A stretch of 8,129 bases of DNA from Solirubrobacteraceae bacterium (GTDB lineage Bacteria; Actinomycetota; Thermoleophilia; Solirubrobacterales; Solirubrobacteraceae): contig JASHQV010000416.1 in assembly GCA_030038955.1 (NCBI GenBank), positions 1 through 8,129 of the forward strand, written 5' to 3'. Positions within the stretch are counted from its first letter, which is position 1; every line of letters begins with the position of its first letter. Positions 1-5,855 of the stretch are shown here, one piece after another. A program made the translations under genes and the position numbers. The notes under the pieces were generated by a model, which was not told the DNA's origin, ran no database searches, and was given only the letters and a program-made list of their open reading frames with translations.

Positions 1-2
1 TC

Positions 3-152
3 CGCGCCGAGATCCGGCAGCTACTCGGCGTCGACCCGGACACCCCAAGACCGGGCGCCGCGTACAACGCTGCGATGGCCCCGCGGGAGCTCTCAGCAGC
101 CCGTTTGAGGGTCACTCAAAAGGCCGCAAAAGGCCGCACGACCCATCTGTGA
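3..152 (+). CDS. C-terminal end of an unrecognised protein (partial)
   Basis: An open frame enters from the left edge and stops at TGA 150-152, giving the last 49 residues of a protein. The first 30 or so codons mostly end in G or C, as in the other genes of the window, and this frame reads as a plausible soluble protein (RAEIRQLLGVDPDTP...). The bias weakens over the last 15 codons, which are basic (RVTQKAAKGR) and contain a 10-bp tandem duplication. I do not recognise the family. The gene points toward the 3' end of the tRNA-Thr gene, a position where integrases are often found, but no recombinase motif is visible in these 49 residues, so that reading is unsupported. A second frame is also open to TGA 158-160 but has poorer codon use. 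Confidence 0.5.
   Translation, partial: RAEIRQLLGVDPDTPRPGAAYNAAMAPRELSAARLRVTQKAAKGRTTHL
118..137 (+). repeat. 10-bp tandem duplication AAAAGGCCGC x2
   Basis: AAAAGGCCGC occurs twice head to tail (118-127 and 128-137). It lies in the last codons of the partial gene ending at 152 and coincides with the loss of high third-position GC, so the extreme C-terminus may be a recent slippage product. It could also be chance. Confidence 0.6.
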
Positions 153-221
153 CCTCCTGATGACACCTTCACGCCATATCTACAACGCCAGAAACCGAGC
201 GATTTCAAGGTCATTCCCCCA

Positions 222-294
<73 letters not shown>

Positions 295-344
295 GTGCAG
301 GGGAGAGCGTACCGTGCCGCCGCCCGGTCAGCGATGATCAGGCG

Positions 345-1199
345 GTGGGACTGGTGATCACGCGAGATGTGCTCGAGTTCAGCGAGCGAGCAGGGGCCTT
401 CCTCCGTGAAGCGCTGGAGCGCAACGTGCTGGCGACGGTCCTGGGGACGATCACCGAGCGGGGCGGCTATGGCGCCGAGGCGCCGCTGTTCGCCTACCAC
501 ACGGACGGCCGGGACCGACTGACCGCCGCCGCGCTGCGGACGCCGCCGTGGCCGCTGCTCGCCTCGGAGTTCGACGATCCGGACCTCGCCGCCGAGCTCG
601 TCCAGCGTTGGATCGCGCTCGATCCGCTGATCCCCGGCGTCAGCGGCGAGCCCGGCACGGCGCGGGCGATCAGCGCCACCTGGGCGCAGCAGACCGGCGG
701 CCTCGCGCGATGCGAGTTCGTCGAGGCGATGCATGTGCTCACCGCCGTCAAGCCGCCGCCCCGCCCGGCCCGCGGGCAGCTGCGGGGGGCGACCCAGGAG
801 GACCGTGCACTGCTGATCGAGTGGGAGCGGGCGTTCACGCGCGAGACGGGGCTCGGCAACGGCGACAACGCTGAGCGGTTCGTCGACCGGCGCCTCGCCC
901 ACGATCTCCAGCTGGTCTGGGAGGACCGCCAGCCGGTCAGCACGCTCGGCTTCAACCCAGCGGTCGCGGGGACGGTCCGGATCGGCCCCGTCTACACACC
1001 GCGTGAGCACCGCGACCACGGCTACGCCACCAGTGCAACCGCCGCCGCCAGCCAGCTCCTGCTTGACCGCGGCGCCGAGCGGTGCATGCTGTTCACTGAC
1101 CTCACCAACCCAGTCTCGAACAGCATCTACGCCGCGATCGGCTACGTCCGCTGCGGAGACTGGGAGCAGCACGGATTCGATGGCCCCAGTCAACCTTGA
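345..1199 (+). CDS. GNAT-family N-acetyltransferase
   Basis: Predicted cytosolic acetyl-CoA-dependent acetyltransferase of 284 residues; the substrate cannot be told. The C-terminal part carries the GNAT fold signature: a beta strand (VRIGPVYTP, about 211-219) leads into motif A, R223-D-H-G226-Y-A228, matching the acetyl-CoA pyrophosphate-binding R/Q-x-x-G-x-G/A loop. It is followed by a long helix and by motif B (LFTDLTNPVSNSIYAAIGY, 249-267), where the N-x-x-S-N-x-x-Y-x-x-I-G-Y pattern is characteristic. The N-terminal ~140 residues match the extra half seen in two-lobed GNATs of this size. The first in-frame start is GTG 345. GTG 354 is an equally good alternative because purine-rich AGGCGGTGGGA lies just upstream of it. 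The last 20 nt overlap the next gene, which suggests translational coupling. Confidence 0.88.
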   Translation: MGLVITRDVLEFSERAGAFLREALERNVLATVLGTITERGGYGAEAPLFAYHTDGRDRLTAAALRTPPWPLLASEFDDPDLAAELVQRWIALDPLIPGVSGEPGTARAISATWAQQTGGLARCEFVEAMHVLTAVKPPPRPARGQLRGATQEDRALLIEWERAFTRETGLGNGDNAERFVDRRLAHDLQLVWEDRQPVSTLGFNPAVAGTVRIGPVYTPREHRDHGYATSATAAASQLLLDRGAERCMLFTDLTNPVSNSIYAAIGYVRCGDWEQHGFDGPSQP

Positions 1200-1911
1200 T
1201 CTGAAGCAGCCACGCAGGGTCTCCGAGATCCTCGCTACCGCGGTGCGGCTGTTCGCGCGCTACCCGGTGCTGTTCATCTCGCTGGCGTTGATCGTCGTCG
1301 TGCCCTACGGCGTGCTGGTGGTCCTGGTCGCGGGCTCCTCGCCGCTGTCCCGGGGGCACTCCAGCGCCTCGACCTTCCTGCTGCTGCTCGGCTTTGCCCT
1401 GGTCGTGCCGCTTGTCGCCGCGTTGCAGGTGCAGGCCGTCCAGGCGATCGGCGAGGGGCGGCGACCGCGGCTGCCGGACGTCGTCAGGCAGGGTGCACGG
1501 ACGCTGCCGGTGGTAGTGGCGGCGGAGATCATCGCCGACATCTGCATCGGCGTCGGGTTCTTCGTGCTGATCGTCCCCGGAATCATCCTGTGGATGCGCT
1601 TCTTCGTGGTCGCGCAGGCAGCCGCGATCGAGCGCACCGACTGGCCTACGGCGATCCGCCGCAGCGGCCAGCTCGTGCGACGCAACTATCTGCGTGTGTT
1701 CGGCGTGTTGGTCGCGATCACGCTGTTCAGCCTCGTGCTGATCGATCTCGGTGCGGCGCTTGCCGGAAGCGCCGCGATCGCCGTGCAGCTGATCGTAGTC
1801 GTGGTCATCGAGCTGCTGAACCTCAGCTTCCAGGGGATCACCACCGCCGTCCTGTACTTCGATCTGCGCGCCCGCGAGCAGGCGGTCACGACGAGCGGCC
1901 CTCGGAACTGA
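1180..1911 (+). CDS. Polytopic membrane protein, unknown function
   Basis: A 243-residue integral membrane protein. The open frame extends upstream to 1003, but ATG 1180 is chosen because the earlier part is a shadow of the acetyltransferase and the family-like N-terminus (PRRVSEILATAVRLFARYPV) starts here. About six hydrophobic segments are visible near 28-50, 64-86, 108-130, 130-150, 171-193 and 198-224. The segment FVLIVPGIILWMRFFVVAQA (128-147) and the ending TTAVLYFDLRAREQ (221-234) resemble actinobacterial proteins annotated as glycerophosphoryl diester phosphodiesterase membrane-domain or YciC-like. No catalytic residues are seen, so a structural or accessory membrane role is the most one can infer. 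The start codon lies inside the end of the acetyltransferase gene (20-nt overlap), so the two are probably co-translated. Its 3' end overlaps the convergent EamA gene by 26 nt. Confidence 0.85.
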   Translation: MAPVNLDLKQPRRVSEILATAVRLFARYPVLFISLALIVVVPYGVLVVLVAGSSPLSRGHSSASTFLLLLGFALVVPLVAALQVQAVQAIGEGRRPRLPDVVRQGARTLPVVVAAEIIADICIGVGFFVLIVPGIILWMRFFVVAQAAAIERTDWPTAIRRSGQLVRRNYLRVFGVLVAITLFSLVLIDLGAALAGSAAIAVQLIVVVVIELLNLSFQGITTAVLYFDLRAREQAVTTSGPRN

Positions 1912-2851
1912 GCTCGGATAGTGCCCGCGTGGCCGGCGGCTGCACAGTGCCGCCGGCCACGTCCTGCCGCTGCCCCGCTGCGACCCGTGAGCGACCTCTG
2001 CTCAGCCCCACGCCGGCCAGGCACAGCAAGCCGCCGGGCAGCGCCAGCAGCGGCGGCGCCTGCCCGAGCGCCACCCAGCTCAGCACCACGACCAACGGCG
2101 GCACGAGATACGTGGTGACCCCGAGCCGGCCAGCGTCGGAGCGGGCCAGGGCGAACGCCCAGGTGGCGAAGCCGACCGCCAGCGGTCCGACGCCGAGGTA
2201 CACCGTCCAGACGATCGTCGAGGCGCGCGCCCGTCCCAGCTGGCCGACCAGCTCGGGTGCGTACGGCAGGCAGACCAGCGCCGCGATCGTAGACGCCAGC
2301 CACGTCACCGACAGCGCCGACGCGTCCCGCAGCGCGGGCTTCTGCGCGACCACGCCGCCCGCGTAGACGAGCGCGGCCACGAGGCACAGGGCGGCCCCCC
2401 AGGTCGCCCGGACGCCGTGGTGGGAGACGCCGACCGCGATCACGGCGACTCCGACGAACGACACGGCGCAGCCGCCGATCAGCGTCCGCGGATAGCCCTC
2501 GCGCAGCAGCGCGCCCGCGAGGAACGCCAGGAAGATCGGGCCGGTGTTGACCAGCAGCGACGCCGTGCCGGCGTCGATTCGCTGCTCGGCCGCGTTCAGT
2601 GCGAGGTTGTAGACGGCGAACCACAGCAGCCCGGAGAGCACCGAGAAGGCCGCTGCGCGCCCGCGAGGCAGCGGCTCGCGTCGGATGAGCATCACCGCTC
2701 CGAGCGCGAGGCTGCCGACCGTCAAGCGTCCCAGCGCGAGCGGACCAGGCCCGAGCTGACGCGAGACGAAGCGGATTGCGACGAACGCCGAGGCCCACAG
2801 GACGACGCTGATCAGGACGGCGACCACGGCTGGTTGCGAAGCGCGTCTCAT
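1886..2851 (-). CDS. EamA/DMT-superfamily exporter
   Basis: A 321-residue inner-membrane permease of the drug/metabolite transporter superfamily, probably exporting a small metabolite; the substrate is not predictable. Two tandem EamA repeats are visible. The first (about 8-142) opens with ISVVLWASAFVAIRFVS, the usual W-x-S-x-F-x-x-x-R entry, and continues through LLWFAVYNLALNAAEQRIDA and ASLLVNTGPIFLAFLAGALL. The second (about 150-285) includes VYLGVGPLAVGFATWAFALA and YLVPPLVVVLSWVALGQ. Ten membrane segments fit. Residues 290-321 are a soluble tail beyond the normal end, and residues 297-308 of it are encoded by the palindrome at 1928-1961. ATG 2851 has only a weak, close purine stretch (GAAGAG) upstream. 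The 3' end overlaps the convergent membrane gene by 26 nt, and the gene diverges from 2959-3306. Confidence 0.92.
   Translation of the reverse strand: MRRASQPAVVAVLISVVLWASAFVAIRFVSRQLGPGPLALGRLTVGSLALGAVMLIRREPLPRGRAAAFSVLSGLLWFAVYNLALNAAEQRIDAGTASLLVNTGPIFLAFLAGALLREGYPRTLIGGCAVSFVGVAVIAVGVSHHGVRATWGAALCLVAALVYAGGVVAQKPALRDASALSVTWLASTIAALVCLPYAPELVGQLGRARASTIVWTVYLGVGPLAVGFATWAFALARSDAGRLGVTTYLVPPLVVVLSWVALGQAPPLLALPGGLLCLAGVGLSRGRSRVAAGQRQDVAGGTVQPPATRALSELSSEGRSS
1928..1961. repeat. 34-bp palindromic unit, copy 1 (13-bp stem, 8-nt loop)
   Basis: CGTGGCCGGCGGC (1928-1940) is followed by an 8-nt loop (1941-1948) and its exact reverse complement (1949-1961). It starts 17 nt after the stop of the plus-strand membrane gene and lies inside the 3' end of the minus-strand EamA gene. 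A bidirectional terminator between convergent genes is therefore possible, although there is no T-tract on either side. The whole unit recurs at 2896-2929 with only three transitions, so it is also a dispersed repeat. Confidence 0.85.
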
Positions 2852-2888
2852 ATCTCTTCAACGTGGAGTCGGCTCGAATCGTGAGATT

Positions 2889-2936
2889 GCGGGGGCGTGG
2901 CCGGCGGCCGCGCAGCGCCGCCGGCCACGCCCCCGC
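2889..2936. repeat. Palindromic unit, copy 2, extended to a 20-bp perfect stem
   Basis: The arm 2889-2908 and its exact reverse complement 2917-2936 enclose an 8-nt loop (2909-2916). The inner 13 bp and the loop (2896-2929) match the element at 1928-1961 in 31 of 34 positions. It sits in the 107-nt gap between the divergent EamA gene (start 2851) and the small membrane gene (start 2959), where neither gene ends. A terminator role is thus unlikely here, and a repeat, protein-binding or insulating role is more natural. Confidence 0.85.
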
Positions 2937-2945
2937 GCCCTACGC

Positions 2946-2951
2946 CATAAT
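2946..2951 (+). promoter_or_regulatory. Possible -10 box for a leaderless transcript
   Basis: CATAAT, one base from TATAAT, stands out in very GC-rich DNA. It ends 7 nt before the ATG at 2959, and no Shine-Dalgarno sequence lies between. That geometry would place the transcription start at or next to the A of the ATG. No good -35 hexamer is visible; that position falls inside the palindrome ending at 2936. Confidence 0.4.
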
Positions 2952-2958
2952 CGACCTG

Positions 2959-3306
2959 ATGGCGCCGCGAATCCCCACCGCGCCGCTCGCCGCGGGCGGA
3001 CTGATCGCCGGCTACGGAGTCGCGGTCGGCAGCGGCTCGCGGCCGCTGGGGGGCGCGGTGATGGCCGCCTTCGGGCTGCCGTGCATCGCCATCTGGCTGC
3101 GCCGGGACGGCCGGCGCACGGCCGCCGAGCTGACCGCGGTCGGCCTCGCCGCGTTTGCGCTGTCGCACGTGCTCGGCAAGCTGATCGGTGCGTGGCCGTC
3201 GGTGCTGGTCGTGTCCGCGGCCACGGCTGGCGCCTGCTGGTGGCGCTCCGACCTCCGCCGCCCCGGCTCTCGCAGCGCTCAGCTGAACAGCCCGGCCCCG
3301 ACGTAG
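2959..3306 (+). CDS. Small four-helix membrane protein, unknown function
   Basis: A 115-residue protein with four likely membrane helices near 8-23, 30-47, 56-77 and 80-95. Basic residues (RRDGRR, 48-53) lie in the loop after helix 2. The conserved-looking core GYGVAVGSGSRPLGG and LSHVLGKLIGAWPSVLVV resembles small unnamed actinobacterial membrane proteins; no function is known to me. The frame is open from 2863, but the residues before ATG 2959 are encoded by the palindrome and read as low-complexity R/G/A, so ATG 2959 is preferred. No ribosome-binding site precedes it, and a -10-like hexamer lies 7 nt upstream, which fits leaderless expression. Its last 28 nt overlap the 3' end of the convergent peroxidase gene. 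Confidence 0.72.
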   Translation: MAPRIPTAPLAAGGLIAGYGVAVGSGSRPLGGAVMAAFGLPCIAIWLRRDGRRTAAELTAVGLAAFALSHVLGKLIGAWPSVLVVSAATAGACWWRSDLRRPGSRSAQLNSPAPT

Positions 3307-4499
3307 GAGCCGCGAGCGGCACCCGGTGGACACGCGAAGATCGCGCTGCCCACGTGCACGATGTGCTGGCTGAGATTGTCGTAGTTCGCCAGTCGCCGCT
3401 GGATCGGTATGAACTGATCGCGGGGATCGCGCTGGTAGCAGATGAACAGCAGGCCGCCGGCGACCGAGTCGCCGCCGCGCTCGACCCCGTCGACGTACGA
3501 GTAGCCGCGGCGCAGCAGCCGCTTGCCGTGGTTGTACTCGGGGCTGGCGAGGCGAATGTGGGCGTCGCGTGGGATCGTCAGGCTGCCGTGCGAGCGCTTG
3601 TGCAGATCGAGCGGCGCGAACTCCCGGCGCTCGCCGAGCGGCGCCCCGGACTGCTTGTAGCGCCCGAACGTCTGCTGCTGCTGGTCGAGGCTGATCGAGT
3701 CCCAGTGGTCGAAGAGCATCTCGATCCTGCGCACGACCATGTACGAGCCGTCGTGCATCCACGCCGGTGACTCGGGGGCTCTCGCCCACACGAACCGCTC
3801 CAGCGCTCCGACCTCCTGGCGCATGATGTTGCGCGTGCCGTCCTTGAAGCCCATCAGGTTGCGTGGCGTCGGGCGCCCGCGGCTGTTGAGCGTCGGCCCC
3901 CACCCGGACAGCGACCAGCGCGGCGCGGCGGTGGGGGTGGCGAGCCGGGTGAGGTCGTGCGCGGCGTGGAAGGCGACCTGCGGATCGTCGGCGCACAGCT
4001 GGATGCCGATGTCACCGCCGCAGATCGAGGAGTCGAGCTGCTCGCCCGTGAACGACGGCAGCTCGACCAGCGGGGCCGGCCGCCGCGCGCCGAGCCCGAC
4101 GCGATCGAACAGCTTCGGTCCGAGACCGAACGTGACGGTCAGGCGAGCCGGCCCGAGGCCAAGTGCCTCGCCGGTGTCGACGGGCGGCGAGTCTCCGGTC
4201 TGCATCGGCCCAACTGGCTGTCCGGCGGTCAGCCGACCAGCTGCCTCCGACAGCTCCCGCAGCACCCCACGCAGGTCGCTGGCCGCATCGCTCATCAGAT
4301 CAAGCGCGACGAACTGCACATATCCCTGGGTGGTAGTCGCGATACCGGCCTGATGCTGGCCGAAGAAGGCCACCTGCTGCTCGCTCGCGTCGACGGTCGC
4401 GGAAGCCTTGGCCGGAGCGGCGGCGACGCCGGGACCGACCGCTGCGCCAAGCCCTGCCAACCCCGCCGCGGTCAGGAACTGCCTGCGATTAGGGGTCAC
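3279..4499 (-). CDS. efeB: Tat-exported heme peroxidase, EfeB/DyP type
   Basis: A 406-residue dye-decolourising-type heme peroxidase of the EfeB branch. That family uses H2O2 and, in efeUOB systems, acts on heme or ferrous iron outside the cytoplasmic membrane. A twin-arginine signal leads: NRRQFL (residues 4-9), then the hydrophobic stretch AAGLAGLGAAVGPGVAAA ending near residues 28-34. The mature part begins with FFGQHQAGIATT, typical of EfeB. The DyP signature GFKDG is at 217-221 with catalytic Asp220. The probable proximal heme ligand is His314 in AHIRLASPEYN, and the distal arginine lies in LRRGYSYVDG (Arg330 or Arg331). Length is normal. GTG 4499 is chosen because it places the RR motif near the N-terminus; the frame stays open to GTG 4589, but that start lies inside a hairpin. 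No Shine-Dalgarno sequence is seen, and no efeU or efeO lies next to it here, so a stand-alone peroxidase role is possible. Confidence 0.93.
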   Translation of the reverse strand: MTPNRRQFLTAAGLAGLGAAVGPGVAAAPAKASATVDASEQQVAFFGQHQAGIATTTQGYVQFVALDLMSDAASDLRGVLRELSEAAGRLTAGQPVGPMQTGDSPPVDTGEALGLGPARLTVTFGLGPKLFDRVGLGARRPAPLVELPSFTGEQLDSSICGGDIGIQLCADDPQVAFHAAHDLTRLATPTAAPRWSLSGWGPTLNSRGRPTPRNLMGFKDGTRNIMRQEVGALERFVWARAPESPAWMHDGSYMVVRRIEMLFDHWDSISLDQQQQTFGRYKQSGAPLGERREFAPLDLHKRSHGSLTIPRDAHIRLASPEYNHGKRLLRRGYSYVDGVERGGDSVAGGLLFICYQRDPRDQFIPIQRRLANYDNLSQHIVHVGSAIFACPPGAARGSYVGAGLFS

Positions 4500-4541
4500 G
4501 ACAGGACTAGTGGCAGGATCTGACGAGTGGCTGGGGGTGGA

Positions 4542-4601
4542 TGACGAGAGGCCATGACATAAGGCGTACTGGTGGTACGGCCGTGTCACGGCCTCTCGTC
4601 A
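4542..4601 (-). promoter_or_regulatory. 60-nt hairpin in the efeB upstream region
   Basis: An imperfect inverted repeat. TGACGAGAGGCC (4542-4553) pairs with 4590-4601; after one A/C position, TGACA (4555-4559) pairs with 4584-4588. After small bulges, GGC (4563-4565) pairs with 4580-4582 and GTAC (4566-4569) with 4575-4578, leaving a loop near 4570-4574. About 26 pairs form in total. The hairpin ends 42 nt upstream of the GTG start of efeB, so it would be in the 5' leader or in the promoter/operator. No U-tract follows on either strand. An attenuation stem, an operator or the terminator of the gene ending at 4716 all remain possible. Confidence 0.6.
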
Positions 4602-4604
4602 GGC

Positions 4605-4616
4605 GCGTCCGGACGC
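4605..4616. promoter_or_regulatory. 12-bp perfect palindrome next to the efeB hairpin
   Basis: GCGTCCGGACGC is self-complementary and begins 3 bp beyond the hairpin at 4542-4601, in the 114-nt region between the zinc-ribbon gene stop and the hairpin. It could be an operator half of the efeB control region, but in such GC-rich DNA a 12-bp palindrome may be chance. The rest of this stretch (4617-4715) shows nothing I can name. Confidence 0.3.
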
Positions 4617-4715
4617 CGGCAAAGACGTCGATGATTCTGTCGTGAGCCCTTAGTGCCGTCCATCAGCGCGGCATCGTACCGCCCGGGCACGTCCGCCAGC
4701 GCCGCCTCGCACCGT

Positions 4716-4925
4716 TCAGGCGACGTTCGGCGACTGGCCCGCGCCGGGCTGGACGGTGCCTTCGGCCACGGGTGCGGGGAGCGCCGGGTCGGGCTCGTAG
4801 CTCAGCGTGCTCAGCTCGCTGACGATCGCGCCGCACTGATCGCACACGAGCACCAGCCGCAGCCGGCCGGCCCGCCGCACGTACACGGTCGCTCCGCTCT
4901 GGGCACCCGAGTGTTCGCAGCTCAC
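4716..4925 (-). CDS. Small putative zinc-binding protein (69 aa)
   Basis: A short protein with a compact conserved-looking core, residues 1-45: C3-x-H5 near the start and C28-x-x-C31 (VCDQCG), four potential zinc ligands around a basic beta-hairpin (VYVRRAGRLRLVLV). This looks like a minimal zinc ribbon; the tail from about residue 46 (DPALPAPVAEG...) appears disordered. The GTG start at 4925 is well supported: GGAGG at 4934-4930 stands 4 nt upstream on the minus strand, the best ribosome-binding site in the window. I do not recognise a named family, and a nucleic-acid-binding or protein-interaction role is only a guess. It lies 138 nt downstream of the membrane-anchored gene on the same strand and 217 nt upstream of efeB. 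Confidence 0.68.
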   Translation of the reverse strand: MSCEHSGAQSGATVYVRRAGRLRLVLVCDQCGAIVSELSTLSYEPDPALPAPVAEGTVQPGAGQSPNVA

Positions 4926-4927
4926 CG

Positions 4928-4934
4928 CTCCTCC
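4928..4934 (-). promoter_or_regulatory. Strong Shine-Dalgarno deciding the GTG 4925 start
   Basis: On the minus strand GGAGGAG runs from 4934 to 4928, and its GGAGG core ends 4 nt before the GTG start codon. It is strongly complementary to the 16S rRNA tail. It is the main reason to accept the short zinc-ribbon gene as real. Confidence 0.75.
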
Positions 4935-5063
4935 GATCCCACAGCACCTCCAATTCGCACGGGTCGATCCTGCCTGGACGGGATCTTCGCCGGACGGCCG
5001 GACGGACCAGCGACGGAGCGGCCGCCGACCCGTGCCCCGGGCCCGAGCACGTCAACGGTGGCG

Positions 5064-5738
5064 TCAGTCGGGCCGCTCGCCGGAGGGAGTGCGGCGGCCG
5101 CCGCTGCCTTCGAGGTCCCAGTAGCGGAGGATGTCCGCGCGCTCCGTGTAGTCGTCCCCGTGCGGCTCGCGCGTGGTCGCGAGCCCGAACCGCGCGATCG
5201 TTCGCTGGAGTCCTTCGTAGTCGCCGTACAGGACGTCGACCATGACGCGCTCGCGGGCTTCGACTGCCGCCCGCATCGGCCCGTACACGGGATCGCCGGG
5301 GTCGCGGATCGCCGCCTGCCAGAAGCCCGTCTGATCGGCGGGCACGTACAGGTCGCGTTGCTGCGCGCGAAACTCGCTCAGCTCCGGCTGCGGCATGCTC
5401 GCGCTGCTGCTCGCCGCGACCACGTGCCAGCCGTGGATCACCGCCAGGCCGGCGCCGCCATTGCGCAGCGCCAGCGCCATGTACAGGTTGTCGTCGTGCA
5501 GCTTGACGACGCCGCTGTGGCCGCCGAGCTCCAGCACGACACCATCGCCGAAGCGGACCAGCTCCGCCAGGTCGTCGTCGCGCGAGGGGATCAGCACGGG
5601 GCGCTGGGCGGCCAGCAGCGACCGCTCGGCGACCCGCACCGAGCGGTTGGAGGCACGAATCGAGCTGAACGTGGCGAGTGCCAGCACCAGCGTGCCGCCG
5701 GCGGTGGCCACCTCCGCGATCGTCGCCCAGTCGCTCAT
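5064..5738 (-). CDS. Membrane-anchored protein of unknown function
   Basis: A 224-residue protein with one N-terminal membrane helix (about residues 7-26, IAEVATAGGTLVLALATFSS), followed by a basic amphipathic stretch (SIRASNRSVRVAERSLLAAQ, 26-45) and a soluble domain. The layout MSDW-helix-AERSLLAAQRPVLIPSR is a pattern I associate with unnamed actinobacterial proteins. The domain has alternating strands (GVVLELGG, VVKLHDDNLYMALALRNGGAG) and aromatic residues (WHVV, FWQAAI, DYEGLQRTIARF); no catalytic motif is recognised. ATG 5738 is preferred although no clear Shine-Dalgarno sequence precedes it. The frame stays open upstream through an 18-bp repeat array to an ATG at 5873, which would add 45 residues of hexapeptide repeats (GSRHVT-like). 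The C-terminal tail SGGRRTPSGERPD looks disordered. Confidence 0.78.
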   Translation of the reverse strand: MSDWATIAEVATAGGTLVLALATFSSIRASNRSVRVAERSLLAAQRPVLIPSRDDDLAELVRFGDGVVLELGGHSGVVKLHDDNLYMALALRNGGAGLAVIHGWHVVAASSSASMPQPELSEFRAQQRDLYVPADQTGFWQAAIRDPGDPVYGPMRAAVEARERVMVDVLYGDYEGLQRTIARFGLATTREPHGDDYTERADILRYWDLEGSGGRRTPSGERPD

Positions 5739-5757
5739 CGACGCAATTAAACGGGCC

Positions 5758-5853
5758 GAGCCGGTCACCCGGCGCGAGCCGGCTACGTGGTGCGAGCCGG
5801 TCACGCGGCGCGAGCCGGTTACGTGGCGCCAGCCGGTCACGTGGCGTGAGCCG
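5758..5853. repeat. 18-bp tandem repeat array, five units plus a partial
   Basis: Five head-to-tail 18-bp units start at 5758, 5776, 5794, 5812 and 5830, with consensus GAGCCGGTYACGYGGCGC, followed by a partial GAGCCG (5848-5853). Units differ at two to four positions, mostly by transitions. The array lies 20 bp upstream of the start of the minus-strand membrane-anchored gene and touches the palindrome at 5856-5889. The period is a multiple of three and the minus frame is open, so it could encode degenerate hexapeptides. It is also placed like an array of binding sites in a promoter. Confidence 0.88.
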
Positions 5854-5855
5854 GA

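Noticed and set aside
335..360. Two TGATCA hexamers 20 bp apart at the acetyltransferase start
   Set aside because: Hexamer palindromes are short enough to occur by chance, and one overlaps the alternative GTG start; there is no further dyad support.
1929..1960. Classical Rho-independent terminator
   Set aside because: The stem is strong but no T-tract follows on either strand, and the same unit recurs upstream of EamA where nothing ends, so it is listed as a repeat with only possible terminator activity.
1686..2861. 391-codon minus-strand frame over the EamA gene
   Set aside because: Arginine- and glycine-rich, with no membrane segments; a shadow of the EamA frame.
2848..3996. 382-codon minus-strand frame over the small membrane gene and part of the peroxidase
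   Set aside because: Composition is that of a shadow frame, and the peroxidase and membrane protein frames explain the region.
4500..4589. Longer peroxidase start at GTG 4589
   Set aside because: It would put 30 non-signal-like residues before the twin-arginine motif, and the start lies within the hairpin at 4542-4601.
4926..5063. Gene or element in the 138-nt gap between the membrane-anchored and zinc-ribbon genes
   Set aside because: Apart from the Shine-Dalgarno, only local GC-rich duplications such as repeated CGGACGG are seen, which are too short to interpret.
4653..5750. 365-codon plus-strand frame opposite the zinc-ribbon and membrane-anchored genes
   Set aside because: No recognisable domain and shadow-like composition; the minus-strand genes have a good ribosome-binding site and a membrane anchor.
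5758..5853. CRISPR array
   Set aside because: The 18-bp units are directly adjacent with no spacers, and no cas genes are present; this is a simple tandem repeat.
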